Positions 26,053 to 34,849 are shown, counted from the first letter of the stretch. The stretch is 64,000 nt of DNA from Acidimicrobiales bacterium (GCA_020630065.1 JAHDCC010000001.1:1-64000); one strand, 5' to 3'. Translations and numbers: made by a program. The notes: generated by a model not told the origin, from the letters alone.

Positions 26053-26712
26053 TTAGTTTTGTTTACCGGCCAGAAGTCTGAGGCACGCATACGCAGTGTT
26101 TATGGAGCGTCGCTGACGAGCAATTTTGGCGGCTTCCGCTGGAAGCGTTCTGGGCCCGGCCTTGAGGGTCACCATTAATTCCTGATAGCGAGCCATGATC
26201 TGTGGCCAAGATGCCTCGGACGACAAATCCATGGTGCGGAGATGAAAATACGCGGTATCGAGTCGATGCTCAGCAGAGTTGACCGAATGAAACGTGTGGT
26301 CGACAACTTCCTTGCTAGGAACAACAGCAGAATAAACTGCTTCGTTCACAACTGGCACTGGCTGGCTCGGCGTCGTTGACTCAACCGATGCGGGCTCGTT
26401 GTGTTCGAGTTCTTGGGAAGCCATAGCCGGTTTGAACGGAGTTCCTTGGTCTGGCGCACCGATATCTCGGATCCACTTTGCAAAGTTCTCATCAGCGTCG
26501 GCTACGTCATAGCGTTCGGTGACCCGATCGGTAGACGAATGTGTAGGTCGAGGAGCGCTCGTACCGCTTCTGACCACCGAATTATGCCGCCCCGAGACGG
26601 GTTTCATCGGACGAAGTTGGGCCTCACCGACCCCAGGGTCCACTCGGCTGCTCCATTCAGCAACCGAAATATTCTGTTCACGAACCGACTTGAGCGGGTT
26701 AAATGGCAACAC
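26053..26712 (-). CDS. Protein with degenerate J-domain-like C-terminus
   Basis: 219 residues. The first 140 or so are low-complexity and charged. The last 55 resemble a J domain: a helix with SWPQIMARYQELM (W-x-x-I-x3-Y-x-x-L) and a helix with SINTAYACLRLL (I-N-x-A-Y-x-x-L). The HPD loop is absent (LKAGPRTLP instead), so stimulation of DnaK is not expected. It converges with the RNase HI-SLOG gene with no gap. The function is unknown and the J-like reading is inference. Confidence 0.6.
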   Translation of the reverse strand: MLPFNPLKSVREQNISVAEWSSRVDPGVGEAQLRPMKPVSGRHNSVVRSGTSAPRPTHSSTDRVTERYDVADADENFAKWIRDIGAPDQGTPFKPAMASQELEHNEPASVESTTPSQPVPVVNEAVYSAVVPSKEVVDHTFHSVNSAEHRLDTAYFHLRTMDLSSEASWPQIMARYQELMVTLKAGPRTLPAEAAKIARQRRSINTAYACLRLLAGKQN

Positions 26713-26895
26713 CAGAACTCCTCACGTTTTACCCTGTTTAAGTATTGACAAAACAACAGGAGTGTCGGCTGAGCCATACGGATCATTTTGCTTAAGTCAA
26801 CTGCAGTTTGTTTACGTTGCTCGGGGTGCCCGGTCCGACCGAATATGCATCACGTCCGCGGGAATAGAACGGCGTAGAGTACTGTTGAAGCCACT

Positions 26896-27177
26896 ATGAA
26901 GACTGCAACCCTAAATGGAACACTCATCGCCGAATCCGACGCGACTATCGTAATCGAAGGCAACCATTACTTCCCGCCGTCATCTATTGTGTGGGAATCG
27001 TTTTCAGAAACCGAACACGCGACCGGTTGTCCTTGGAAAGGAACAGCCAACTACTACACCGTCACCGTCGACGGTGAGGCGTTCGAAAATGTTGCGTGGA
27101 CGTATCACACACCAAAAGACGCGGCTGCCGAAATCAAAGACTACGTAGCGTTTTATCCGGCTGTGACCGTGGCCTAG
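26896..27177 (+). CDS. DUF427 family protein
   Basis: 93 residues matching the DUF427 beta-rich family: NGTLIAESDATIVIEGNHYFP, then CPWKGTANYYTV and a tail with AAEIKDYVAFYP. The family is common in actinobacteria and cyanobacteria; a biochemical role is not established. TAGAGT at about 26876 could serve as -10, giving a leader of roughly 10 nt. Confidence 0.88.
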   Translation: MKTATLNGTLIAESDATIVIEGNHYFPPSSIVWESFSETEHATGCPWKGTANYYTVTVDGEAFENVAWTYHTPKDAAAEIKDYVAFYPAVTVA

Positions 27178-27195
27178 GAGTTTGGCTTAGCCGGT

Positions 27196-28107
27196 CTACT
27201 CGCCAAGAATTTCTGCTCGTAGACCGGCTTCAAGCTCGCTGTGTTCGAAACGGAAGCCATGATCGGTTAACGCCATCGGCAAGATTCGGGTGCTTTCGAA
27301 AAGTAGAGCGTCAGCCATCTCTGAGCCTAAGAGTAGTCGCGGCCCGAAAGCGGGTACAGGTAGTAAGGTCGGGCGACTGAGCACCTGTCCCAACGTTTCA
27401 ACGAACGTTTCGTTAGTAACCGGATTTGGCGCCGTCAGATTGACCGGGCCACTGACATCGTTGGTCAGAAGGTATTTGATGGCGTTGACCTCGTCGGTCA
27501 TCGTAATCCATGACATGTATTGTTTGCCGGAGCCAAACTTGCCGCCAAGACCGAACTTAAATAGAGGCAGCATTTTCTTTAATGCTCCGCCCTTGGGTGT
27601 TTGCACGATCCCTGTTCGAAGAAACGCAGTCCGAATCCCAGCGTCGATAGCTGGCTGAGCAGCCGTCTCCCATTTCTGGCATAGACCAGCGAGGAAGGTC
27701 GATCCGATTTCTGAATCCTCGGACAGCACCTCGTCGTCTCGATCACCGTAGATGCCGATAGCAGACCCAGAGAGAAACGTCTTCGGGGGCGAAGGGAGTT
27801 CCGCTAACGTTGTCGCCAATAGGGACGTGGTGCGGGTTCGGCTTGACAAGAGAAGCTTCTTGTAGTCGTCGGTCCAACGTTTATCGCCGATGCCAGCGCC
27901 GCTTAGGTTGACTACAGCGTCGACTCCGTCGAACGATTCGATGTCCATCACCCCGTTCTTGGGGTCCCACATGATCTCGTCTTCGCCCTTGGCTGGTCTG
28001 CGTACCAGGCGAATTGGTCTGTGGCCATCGTCAATCAGAGCTTTGGTCAGCGCGGTACCAATTAGTCCGCTTGCCCCTGCTAGAAGTATCTCCAACTTAT
28101 TCTCCAT
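27196..28107 (-). CDS. TIGR01777-type NAD(P)-binding epimerase (SDR39U1/YfcH-like)
   Basis: About 303 residues from ATG 28107 (MENKLEILLAGASGLIG); the 16 in-frame codons upstream are not domain-like. The Rossmann motif GASGLIG opens the protein. VNLSGAGIGDKRW, SGSAIGIYGDR, and the C-terminal VPAFGPRLLLGSEMADALL are hallmarks of this extended-SDR family with its DUF1731 C-terminal part. The family has been linked to cell division in plants and bacteria, but the substrate is unknown. It is convergent with the DUF427 gene. Confidence 0.92.
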   Translation of the reverse strand: MENKLEILLAGASGLIGTALTKALIDDGHRPIRLVRRPAKGEDEIMWDPKNGVMDIESFDGVDAVVNLSGAGIGDKRWTDDYKKLLLSSRTRTTSLLATTLAELPSPPKTFLSGSAIGIYGDRDDEVLSEDSEIGSTFLAGLCQKWETAAQPAIDAGIRTAFLRTGIVQTPKGGALKKMLPLFKFGLGGKFGSGKQYMSWITMTDEVNAIKYLLTNDVSGPVNLTAPNPVTNETFVETLGQVLSRPTLLPVPAFGPRLLLGSEMADALLFESTRILPMALTDHGFRFEHSELEAGLRAEILGE

Positions 28108-28218
28108 CACTCGATGCCACTTGAACCTTACGTTTGGAATCAACGTTTTGCCCAATCAATTGGGTTCAACTCGGGTCTTCACGCTTGGTTGCGGCAAAAA
28201 CGACTCTAGCATCATGGT

Positions 28219-28311
28219 ATGAGTACAAGAATGTTACTTCTTCTATCGGTCGCTCTCGGCATCCTGATTCTCGGTGCATTTGCGGTTCAGATTCTGTTGG
28301 CGAGCAACTAA
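28219..28311 (+). CDS. Possible 30-residue single-helix membrane peptide
   Basis: ATG at 28219 and TAA at 28309-28311 enclose a basic N-terminus (MSTRM) followed by one hydrophobic helix (LLLLSVALGILILGAFAVQI) and a short polar end. No ribosome site is apparent; a TAGCAT 6 bp upstream of an overlapping ATG could support a leaderless start. Candidate small membrane protein only. Confidence 0.35.
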   Translation: MSTRMLLLLSVALGILILGAFAVQILLASN

Positions 28312-28361
28312 CAGGTCCTGCTCGTTCGAGGGCCAATTTTCTTAGCTCCATACGACCTTGA

Positions 28362-28391
28362 CTTAGCGGTAGACACCGACCGCTTAGCGGT
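28362..28391. promoter_or_regulatory. Direct repeats CTTAGCGGT, 21 bp apart, upstream of lpd
   Basis: CTTAGCGGT occurs at 28362-28370 and 28383-28391, exactly two helical turns apart. The second copy is also half of a short palindrome (ACCGC-TTA-GCGGT, 28379-28391). The arrangement is typical of a dimeric regulator site. It lies about 110 nt before lpd. Confidence 0.45.
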
Positions 28392-28403
28392 TAGGTGACA
28401 AAG

Positions 28404-28422
28404 ACAACATAAATCATGTTGT
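28404..28422. promoter_or_regulatory. Inverted repeat ACAACAT-5-ATGTTGT upstream of lpd
   Basis: A perfect 7-bp inverted repeat with a 5-nt spacer, followed by A-rich sequence. It is a candidate operator in the lpd promoter region; it is too short to be a strong terminator. Confidence 0.45.
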
Positions 28423-28486
28423 AAATAAAAGTTGTAGCCATAGTTACGAGCTGTGGCCTCGATATGATTTCAGTGCCAGTACCTAT

Positions 28487-28495
28487 GGAGGTGAT
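28487..28495 (+). promoter_or_regulatory. Strong Shine-Dalgarno GGAGGTGAT of lpd
   Basis: Nine bases fully complementary to the usual 16S anti-SD end. It sits 8 nt (counted from GGAGG) before an in-frame CTG at 28500 and overlaps the in-frame ATG at 28485, so it would direct initiation at CTG. Confidence 0.6.
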
Positions 28496-28499
28496 CTTC

Positions 28500-29906
28500 C
28501 TGTCAAGCGAACAATTTGATGTGGTTGTGATTGGAGGCGGGCCAGGTGGCTACGCCGCAGCGCTCTACGGAGCTTCAGCCGGACTTAACATAGCGATCAT
28601 CGAGAAAAACAAACTCGGTGGAACGTGCCTAAATGTTGGCTGTATCCCAGCTAAAGAACTTTTAGAGACTGCCGCGGTTTCGCGTGCGGTTGAACATGCC
28701 GAGAAGTTTGGCATCTTGGCAGAGTCCAAAGGTGTCGACTGGGGCAAGACCCTCACTAGGAAACAGGCGGTTGTAGACCAACTCGTCGGTGGAATAACAT
28801 TCCTCCTGAAAAACCGTAAAGTCACCGTATTCGACGGTGTTGGTGTGCTCGATGCTGACCACCGAACAGTTCATGTTTCGGGTGGAGCGTCTGGCGACGT
28901 TTCCATTGTCGGTTCCTCCGTTATCTTGGCCGCCGGTTCGGTGCCGAGAACAATAGAGGGCTTTCCTATCGACGCCAAGAAGATCGTCACCTCCGACGAA
29001 ATGCTGTCGATCGAGGAACTTCCGGAACGGGCAGTCGTTATCGGTGGCGGAGCGATCGGGTGCGAGTTTGCTTCGATGATGAGCGATCTTGGTAGCGACG
29101 TAACTATTCTTGAGTACGCACCGAAGATCCTCCCAGGTTGCGATATCGACGCTGTCAAAGTCGTCGAGAAGTCATTCAAAAAGCGGGGCATCGATATTAA
29201 GACTGGGGTTGCCGTCAAGTCTCAGGTGACTAACGATGATGGTGTAACTCTCACCTATGGTGACAATGACGACACGATCACCGCAGACACGGTTGTGGTT
29301 TCTGTTGGCCGTCGCCCTGCTTCGGACACGCTTGGTCTTGAAAAAACTGGTGTTGACGTCGACGAGCGTGGTTACATAGCAGTAGACGAAAACTGTCGAA
29401 CCTCGGTAGACGGCGTCTGGGCTGTGGGAGACGTTATCCCGACTGCTCAGCTCGCTCACGTAGGTTTCGCCGAAGGAATGTTGGCCATCACCGACATTCT
29501 TGGCGAAGACACTAATCCCGTCGACTACCTAAACGTGCCGTGGTGTATTTACTGCCACCCAGAGGTCGCCTTTGTCGGACATACCGAAGATTCGGCCAAA
29601 GAAGCTGGATACGACGTAGTCGTTTCGAAACACCGCTTCACCGGTAACGGTAGAGCAATGATTCTCGGCGAAACCGATGGACTCGTCAAAATCATCGCCG
29701 AAAAGCAGGCCGACGGAACTGGCGGCAAGATCCTGGGCGTCCACATGGTTGGCCCGTGGGTAACCGAGCAACTAGGTCAGGGCTACCTGGCAATCAACTG
29801 GGAAGCTCACGTCACCGACGTCGCCCAATTCGTACAGCCACACCCAACGATGAGCGAGCTGTTTGGTGAAAGTGTCCTGGCCCTAACCGGTCGTTCACTA
29901 CACTAA
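28500..29906 (+). CDS. lpd: Dihydrolipoyl dehydrogenase (E3)
   Basis: About 468 residues. It reoxidises dihydrolipoamide with FAD and NAD+. FAD motif VVVIGGGPGGYAAA, redox disulfide GGTCLNVGCIPAKELLE, NAD motif AVVIGGGAIGCEFASMMSDLG, second FAD motif YIAVDENCRTSVDGVWAVGDV and the C-terminal catalytic FVQPHPTMSE are complete. The start is placed at CTG 28500 because the best ribosome site in the window lies 8 nt upstream; ATG 28485 or ATG 28464 are the conventional alternatives. It is followed by the E2 and lipB-lipA genes. Confidence 0.95.
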   Translation: MSSEQFDVVVIGGGPGGYAAALYGASAGLNIAIIEKNKLGGTCLNVGCIPAKELLETAAVSRAVEHAEKFGILAESKGVDWGKTLTRKQAVVDQLVGGITFLLKNRKVTVFDGVGVLDADHRTVHVSGGASGDVSIVGSSVILAAGSVPRTIEGFPIDAKKIVTSDEMLSIEELPERAVVIGGGAIGCEFASMMSDLGSDVTILEYAPKILPGCDIDAVKVVEKSFKKRGIDIKTGVAVKSQVTNDDGVTLTYGDNDDTITADTVVVSVGRRPASDTLGLEKTGVDVDERGYIAVDENCRTSVDGVWAVGDVIPTAQLAHVGFAEGMLAITDILGEDTNPVDYLNVPWCIYCHPEVAFVGHTEDSAKEAGYDVVVSKHRFTGNGRAMILGETDGLVKIIAEKQADGTGGKILGVHMVGPWVTEQLGQGYLAINWEAHVTDVAQFVQPHPTMSELFGESVLALTGRSLH

Positions 29907-29982
29907 CCACCCGTATAGCAATCACTAATCTAAAATAGCAAACCACAAGCAAGGCAAAACTCAAGACAGGAGCGGACCAGGG

Positions 29983-31395
29983 ATGGCCGACATAGAAATG
30001 CCCCAGCTAGGGGAGACGGTTACAGAAGGAACCATCACACGATGGTTTAAACAAGTAGGGGAAAGCGTCGCTATCGACGAAGTCCTATTTGAAGTCTCCA
30101 CCGACAAAGTTGACACCGAAGTTCCCTCTCCAGCGGGAGGCACCCTGTCAGAAATTTTGATAGCTGAGGGTGAGACCGTTGAGGTCGGAACAATTATTGC
30201 TCGTGTAGGTGATTCCGCTAATGGTTCAACTGCTCCGGCGGCAGAACCAGCGCCGGCGGCAGAACCAGCACCAGCGCCTGAGCCAGCTCCAGTAGCTGAA
30301 GCTCCGGCACCTGCTCCGGAACCTCAACCAGCTCCGGCGCCAGCGCCTGAGCCGGTGGTAGCTGCGGCTCCTGCTCCAGAACCCGCAGACTTGGGAACGA
30401 CCGGCAAAGTGTTATCACCTGTCGTTCGTCGATTGATCACCGAGCATGGCATTGATGCCAACCAGATCCAAGGCACAGGCCTTGGTGGACGCATCAGTCG
30501 TGATGATGTTCAGCGGTACATCGAAACCAACCAAGTACAGGCAGCGCCAGCACAACCGGCAGCGCCAGCACAACCGGCAGCGGCACCCGCTCAGGCGGCT
30601 CCTGCTCCTGTTCCTGCTCCGGTACCTGCGCCAGCTCCGGCCCCAGTTCCAGCGCCTGCTCCGGCAGCGCAAGCGAGTTCACGAGACACGGTAGTTCCTC
30701 TAACCGGTATTCGCATCAAGACCGGCGAACACATGGTTATGTCGAAGGCAGTATCGCCTCACACACTGACCGCAATTGAGGTCGACTACGAAGCGGTAGA
30801 GCACATTCGTCGTAACCACGGCAAAGCCTTCAAAGAACAAGAAGGTTTCAGCCTTACATACCTACCGTTTATCTCTCGAGCAGCTATCGACGCGTTGCGT
30901 GAATACCCTCACCTCAACGCTTCGGTCGGCGATCGTGAACTTATCGTCCACAACTATGTGAACATGGCATATGCCGTCGACCTGGACTTCCAGGGACTTC
31001 TCGCCCCAGTTGTCCGAGATGCAGACGGCAAACGAATGCGAACCGTTGCTCGAGACGTAGCTGATGTTGCCCGTCGTGCACGTTCAAAACAGCTCGCTCC
31101 TGACGAACTCAGCGGTGGCACGTTTACTATCACCAATGCTGGTGGGTATGGAACGATGATGCAGTTCCCGATCATCAACCAGCCTCAGGTAGCGATCTTG
31201 TCTACCGATGCGGTCAAGCGTAAGCCGGTTGTCATCACCGACGACTTTGGCAACGAATCGATTGCCATCCACTCGGTCGGCGTCTTGGCGATGGCTTGGG
31301 ACCACCGAGCTATCGATGGTGCCTACGCAGCAGCGTTCTTGGCTCGGGTCAAAGAAATCATTGAGACCCGTGACTGGGAATCAGAGCTGGCCTAG
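29983..31395 (+). CDS. 2-oxoacid dehydrogenase E2 (dihydrolipoamide acyltransferase)
   Basis: 470 residues. A single lipoyl domain (1-78, lipoyl Lys42 in STDKVDTEV) is followed by a long Ala/Pro linker, an E3-binding domain (about 143-180, LSPVVRRLITEHGIDANQI), a second Ala/Pro linker and the catalytic domain (about 235-470, His441 and Asp445 in DHRAIDGA). The name sucB/dlaT cannot be decided from sequence alone; in actinobacteria this E2 serves pyruvate dehydrogenase. The two Ala/Pro linkers contain short tandem repeats (APAQPA, APEPAP). AGGAGCGG precedes the ATG. The stop overlaps the lipB-lipA start by 1 nt. Confidence 0.93.
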   Translation: MADIEMPQLGETVTEGTITRWFKQVGESVAIDEVLFEVSTDKVDTEVPSPAGGTLSEILIAEGETVEVGTIIARVGDSANGSTAPAAEPAPAAEPAPAPEPAPVAEAPAPAPEPQPAPAPAPEPVVAAAPAPEPADLGTTGKVLSPVVRRLITEHGIDANQIQGTGLGGRISRDDVQRYIETNQVQAAPAQPAAPAQPAAAPAQAAPAPVPAPVPAPAPAPVPAPAPAAQASSRDTVVPLTGIRIKTGEHMVMSKAVSPHTLTAIEVDYEAVEHIRRNHGKAFKEQEGFSLTYLPFISRAAIDALREYPHLNASVGDRELIVHNYVNMAYAVDLDFQGLLAPVVRDADGKRMRTVARDVADVARRARSKQLAPDELSGGTFTITNAGGYGTMMQFPIINQPQVAILSTDAVKRKPVVITDDFGNESIAIHSVGVLAMAWDHRAIDGAYAAAFLARVKEIIETRDWESELA

Positions 31396-33152
31396 TGGCT
31401 GTTACATTCGTAGCTTCCGACGACCCGCAGCAGGCAATACTTGACCCGCTGCGGGTCCGTTGGCTCGGACGGGCTACGTATAGCGAGGTCTGGGATCTTC
31501 AAAAGAAACTGTTCCCTGGATCCGACGATTATCTTCTGCTCGTCGAACACGAACCAGTCTTTACGATGGGTGTTCGGACCGATGAGTCAAATCTTCTTAC
31601 CGACCCGTCGGAGCTAGATGCAGAAGTAGTCCGAACGAATCGTGGCGGCGACATAACGTTTCACGGCCCTGGGCAGCTCGTTGGGTACCCGGTTCTTTCG
31701 GTGCCCGGACGACGCGGTGGAGGTATGGCTGACACCGTTGCGTATGTCAACAACATCGAGCAGATCCTAATCGACACCCTAGAAGATTTTGGTCTGCGTG
31801 CGGGCCGAGTTAAAGGATGTCCGGGTGTCTGGATTGATAGCGAAGGTCCGGCGCCTCGAAAGATAGCGGCGATCGGTGTGCGGCTTTCTCGTGGGCGTTC
31901 GATGCACGGGTTCGCGTTGAACATTGACACAGACCTCGCCTGGTATGACCACATCGTTCCGTGCGGTTTAGCCGACAAGCCCGTGACCTCGATGGCGGCT
32001 GAGGGTGTCACGGTGTCGCTCAAAGACGTAACCAATGCGGTGGCGCGACATACCTCGAAGGTTCTTACCCCTGGTCGGAGAGTGGATCGACAAGACGTAG
32101 TTTGGCGTCATTCGGTAGACGACCTTTCACCATTTTCTCGTGGTCAAGGACCAGGAGAGGTCGTAAAACCGACGCAACCGAAACAGCCGGTAAAAGAAAC
32201 GCCGACTTCAACGGTTGCGGTTGAACTGAAACCACGTAAGCCGAGTCGGCTAGAGGGGCGGCTCGATGAAGCTGGAGTCACCGGGGGCCTCGAGATCGGT
32301 TCACGCAAGCCCGACTGGATGCGGGTCAAACTTCGTACCGACAAGAACTATTTGAAGCTCAAACAAACAGCTCGAGATCTGTCCCTCACCACAGTCTGTG
32401 AAGAGGCCGGTTGCCCCAACATTTTTGACTGCTGGAACGAGGGAACCGCCACGTTCATGTTGCTGGGGGATCGCTGCACCCGAAAGTGCGGATTCTGTCT
32501 GATCGACACCCGCAAACCACACGAGGTAGACACCGAGGAGCCCCAGCGGGTCGCCGACGGTATCCGTGACCTTGGTATCAACTTTGCTGTTCTAACCATG
32601 GTGGCCAGAGATGACCTTGTCGATGGTGGAGCCGCCATCGTTGCTGAGACAGTCGAAGCGATCCATGCAACCGCACCTGGAGTCGGCGTCGAGGTTCTAA
32701 TCTCGGACTTACAGGGCTCTTCTGAATCTCTACAAACCGTCTGTGACTCGCAGCCTGAGATCGTCAATCACAACATCGAAACGGTTGCTCGTCTACAACG
32801 CGCTGTTCGTCCTTCGGCGTCGTACTCGCGAAGTCTGGCCCTATTGGCACGAGCCAAAGAACGGGAAATGACAACAAAGTCTGGAATCATCGTCGGGATG
32901 GGTGAGTCAAACGACGAGGTTGAATCCACCCTGGCCGACCTAGCAGCCGTTGGCGTCGACATCGTGACCATTGGTCAGTATCTACGTCCGACATCTAACC
33001 ACCTGGCAATCCAGCGTTGGGTCACACCTGAAGAGTTCGATCACTTTAAGAGTGTTGGTGAAAAGAAGTTCGGAATTAGTCACGTCGAATCGGCTCCGCT
33101 AACCCGATCTTCACACCACGCCGGGTCGGTAGCTAACGGTTTGGGTACCTAA
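31395..33152 (+). CDS. lipB-lipA: Fused octanoyltransferase LipB - lipoyl synthase LipA
   Basis: 585 residues encoding both steps of endogenous lipoate synthesis in one chain. Residues 1-235 are LipB: NRGGDITFHGPGQLVGYP, Lys156 in PRKIAAIGV and Cys190 in HIVPCGLADKPVTSM transfer octanoate from ACP to the target lysine. Residues 236-300 are a charged linker. Residues 300-585 are LipA, a radical-SAM enzyme: auxiliary cluster Cys335/340/346 (CEEAGCPNIFDC) and SAM cluster Cys361/365/368 (CTRKCGFC), with TRSSHHAG near the end. The two are normally separate genes. The frame is open throughout with no stop or internal ribosome site noted. GTG start, TAGTG overlap with E2. Confidence 0.96.
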   Translation: MAVTFVASDDPQQAILDPLRVRWLGRATYSEVWDLQKKLFPGSDDYLLLVEHEPVFTMGVRTDESNLLTDPSELDAEVVRTNRGGDITFHGPGQLVGYPVLSVPGRRGGGMADTVAYVNNIEQILIDTLEDFGLRAGRVKGCPGVWIDSEGPAPRKIAAIGVRLSRGRSMHGFALNIDTDLAWYDHIVPCGLADKPVTSMAAEGVTVSLKDVTNAVARHTSKVLTPGRRVDRQDVVWRHSVDDLSPFSRGQGPGEVVKPTQPKQPVKETPTSTVAVELKPRKPSRLEGRLDEAGVTGGLEIGSRKPDWMRVKLRTDKNYLKLKQTARDLSLTTVCEEAGCPNIFDCWNEGTATFMLLGDRCTRKCGFCLIDTRKPHEVDTEEPQRVADGIRDLGINFAVLTMVARDDLVDGGAAIVAETVEAIHATAPGVGVEVLISDLQGSSESLQTVCDSQPEIVNHNIETVARLQRAVRPSASYSRSLALLARAKEREMTTKSGIIVGMGESNDEVESTLADLAAVGVDIVTIGQYLRPTSNHLAIQRWVTPEEFDHFKSVGEKKFGISHVESAPLTRSSHHAGSVANGLGT

Positions 33153-33172
33153 ACAGCGGCGTTTGTCGCCAA

Positions 33173-33436
33173 CTACGCAGCGGACTTAGTCTGTTTAGGG
33201 GTTCGTTTCGAGTAGAACTTGAATGCCAGACGGGTCCCGATCAGCCAGACGATATGAATGATGGCCACTATCGGCGACAGTTTTACCGCCCACCCTAACG
33301 CGGCGATGATCACCCCTACCTGATGTCCAACAAAGGCCATCCGATGCTGGTTCTTGACGATCTGGACCAGCCGAAACCCGGTAGGTGCTGCCACGCCATA
33401 TCCAAGCACTAGCAGAGCTGTTACGAGAGGGTTCAC
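33173..33436 (-). CDS. Small membrane protein (three helices)
   Basis: 87 residues from a GTG. Hydrophobic segments at about 3-22, 37-52 and 54-72 and a basic Lys-rich tail (SKRTPKQTKSA) outside the membrane. No family recognised. Convergent with lipB-lipA, 20 nt away. Confidence 0.6.
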   Translation of the reverse strand: MNPLVTALLVLGYGVAAPTGFRLVQIVKNQHRMAFVGHQVGVIIAALGWAVKLSPIVAIIHIVWLIGTRLAFKFYSKRTPKQTKSAA

Positions 33437-33617
33437 GTGTCTAGCCTAGCGGTGAGTGTTACGTAGTTACTTGCGGGGTGCTGGCCGCGTGTCGGAATGG
33501 GTCGGATTGGTTGTGACGTGTGATAACCCGAAGGCCCTATAAGTTCTTAGTTCTCGAAACGGTAGAATCGGGTACAGGTGTCGGCTTCAGCGTCGGCGAA
33601 GTCGAAAGTGTGCGTCA

Positions 33618-34472
33618 ATGATTGAGCTTGATGCGTCGGCAGTGCTCCTGCAGTGGGCGGCCGGCGGCATGTTATTTGTGTGGGTTACGACCCGACGACG
33701 GGTCGTAGGTCTCGGCTACGGCTGGACCATGCGAATCGTGTACGGCCTGATGGCGCTTGGTGGTTTGCTTCTAGCGTGGAAGTTCGGTTGGGAACCTTGG
33801 CGAGATGTGCCTGCTGCCGGGCTTTTACTTCTTTGTTTTTACGGCTTGTTTCAGTCGTATCAGCGTCGTTCTGTTGGGGTATCTGGTCAGCGACAAATTG
33901 CCGAGAAGAGGTCGGCTCGAGTTGCTGAAATGACCGGTATCGACCGGTCCGACAAACTCAAATCGGGTGACGGCCCCGAGTTCGACCCGCGTCTTGACCT
34001 AGCTGCAGCGTTAGTCGGATTTGCTGGCGTGGTCGCCGCAGGCCTCATCGCTGGAACTCCCGTGTGGCTGTCGTTGTTCCGAATGGTTATCGGCGCCCTA
34101 TTCTTAGGTGCCGTTAGCGACGCAATGCTATTAGGTCACTGGTATTTAGTTCAGCCCGGACTTGATCGTTCTCTACTCGGTGAACTAGTGCGATGGACGG
34201 GCATTCTTTGGTTACCGGAGACGCTGGCGTTCCTAATCCCTACCGGAATGATCTCCGTGCTCGACGGAACCATAGCAGACGGATACAACGGCCTGCTTGG
34301 GTGGTTCTGGGTAGCGTGTGTGTTCACCACAATAGGTCTAGTGATAGCGACCCTGCTCGCACTTCGAGAAAAGGACTATTCTGCCGTCATGGCAGCTACT
34401 GGATTACTGTATCTAGCGATACTTATGGGTTTTGGTATCGATCTTGTCGCCCGGGCTGCGCTGTCGTTTTAG
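33618..34472 (+). CDS. Polytopic membrane protein, function unknown
   Basis: 284 residues with about eight membrane helices. Two or three precede a charged cytoplasmic-type loop (about 95-120, rich in Arg/Lys/Asp) and five follow. The middle helix region has MLLGHWYLVQPGL, whose histidine could bind a cofactor or metal (speculation). No transporter motif recognised. TAGAAT at about 33565 gives a possible promoter with a leader near 50 nt. Confidence 0.7.
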   Translation: MIELDASAVLLQWAAGGMLFVWVTTRRRVVGLGYGWTMRIVYGLMALGGLLLAWKFGWEPWRDVPAAGLLLLCFYGLFQSYQRRSVGVSGQRQIAEKRSARVAEMTGIDRSDKLKSGDGPEFDPRLDLAAALVGFAGVVAAGLIAGTPVWLSLFRMVIGALFLGAVSDAMLLGHWYLVQPGLDRSLLGELVRWTGILWLPETLAFLIPTGMISVLDGTIADGYNGLLGWFWVACVFTTIGLVIATLLALREKDYSAVMAATGLLYLAILMGFGIDLVARAALSF

Positions 34473-34495
34473 CTAATCGCTACTGCCTGCATCGC

Positions 34496-34759
34496 CTATT
34501 CTTGGTCGGTAGGTGACCCGCCAGCTTCGATCCATTTCTTCAACGCACGTTTGTGCGAATTTGCTCCGCTTCCGATAACGCCGCCTGTACGTACGTCTTT
34601 TACGACGTCTTCGAGGTCTTCTAGCGCTTTGGAAATATCGTCGTAGGGAGTTGCGTTGCGGATGGTTTCGAATGAGACAAATACCCGGCCGAGGTCCTCC
34701 TTAACGTTCTCGAATTTTTCGATGAGTTCTTTTTCGGCTTCTTCAAGTTTTGGATCCAC
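34496..34759 (-). CDS. Small charged helical protein, function unknown
   Basis: 87 residues from a GTG. Strongly charged helices (LEEAEKELIEKFENVKEDLG, ISKALEDLEDVVKDV) suggest a coiled coil. The end is basic and then Gly/Ser/Asp. No cysteines, no membrane segment. It lies between a membrane protein and Ku, convergent with the former and divergent from the latter. Confidence 0.6.
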   Translation of the reverse strand: MDPKLEEAEKELIEKFENVKEDLGRVFVSFETIRNATPYDDISKALEDLEDVVKDVRTGGVIGSGANSHKRALKKWIEAGGSPTDQE

Positions 34760-34849
34760 ATTGAGAGCTTACTACTTGGAGAGCTCAGCTGGGCTGCGTC
34801 TTTGCCGATACCGAACTATCATGTTGGTACCTTTGCTGAGGAGTAAATA

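Noticed and set aside
30230..30680. Short tandem DNA repeats rich in CCAGC/GCTCC
   Set aside because: They encode the Ala/Pro linkers of the E2 protein, which are repetitive in this family, so no separate repeat element is needed.
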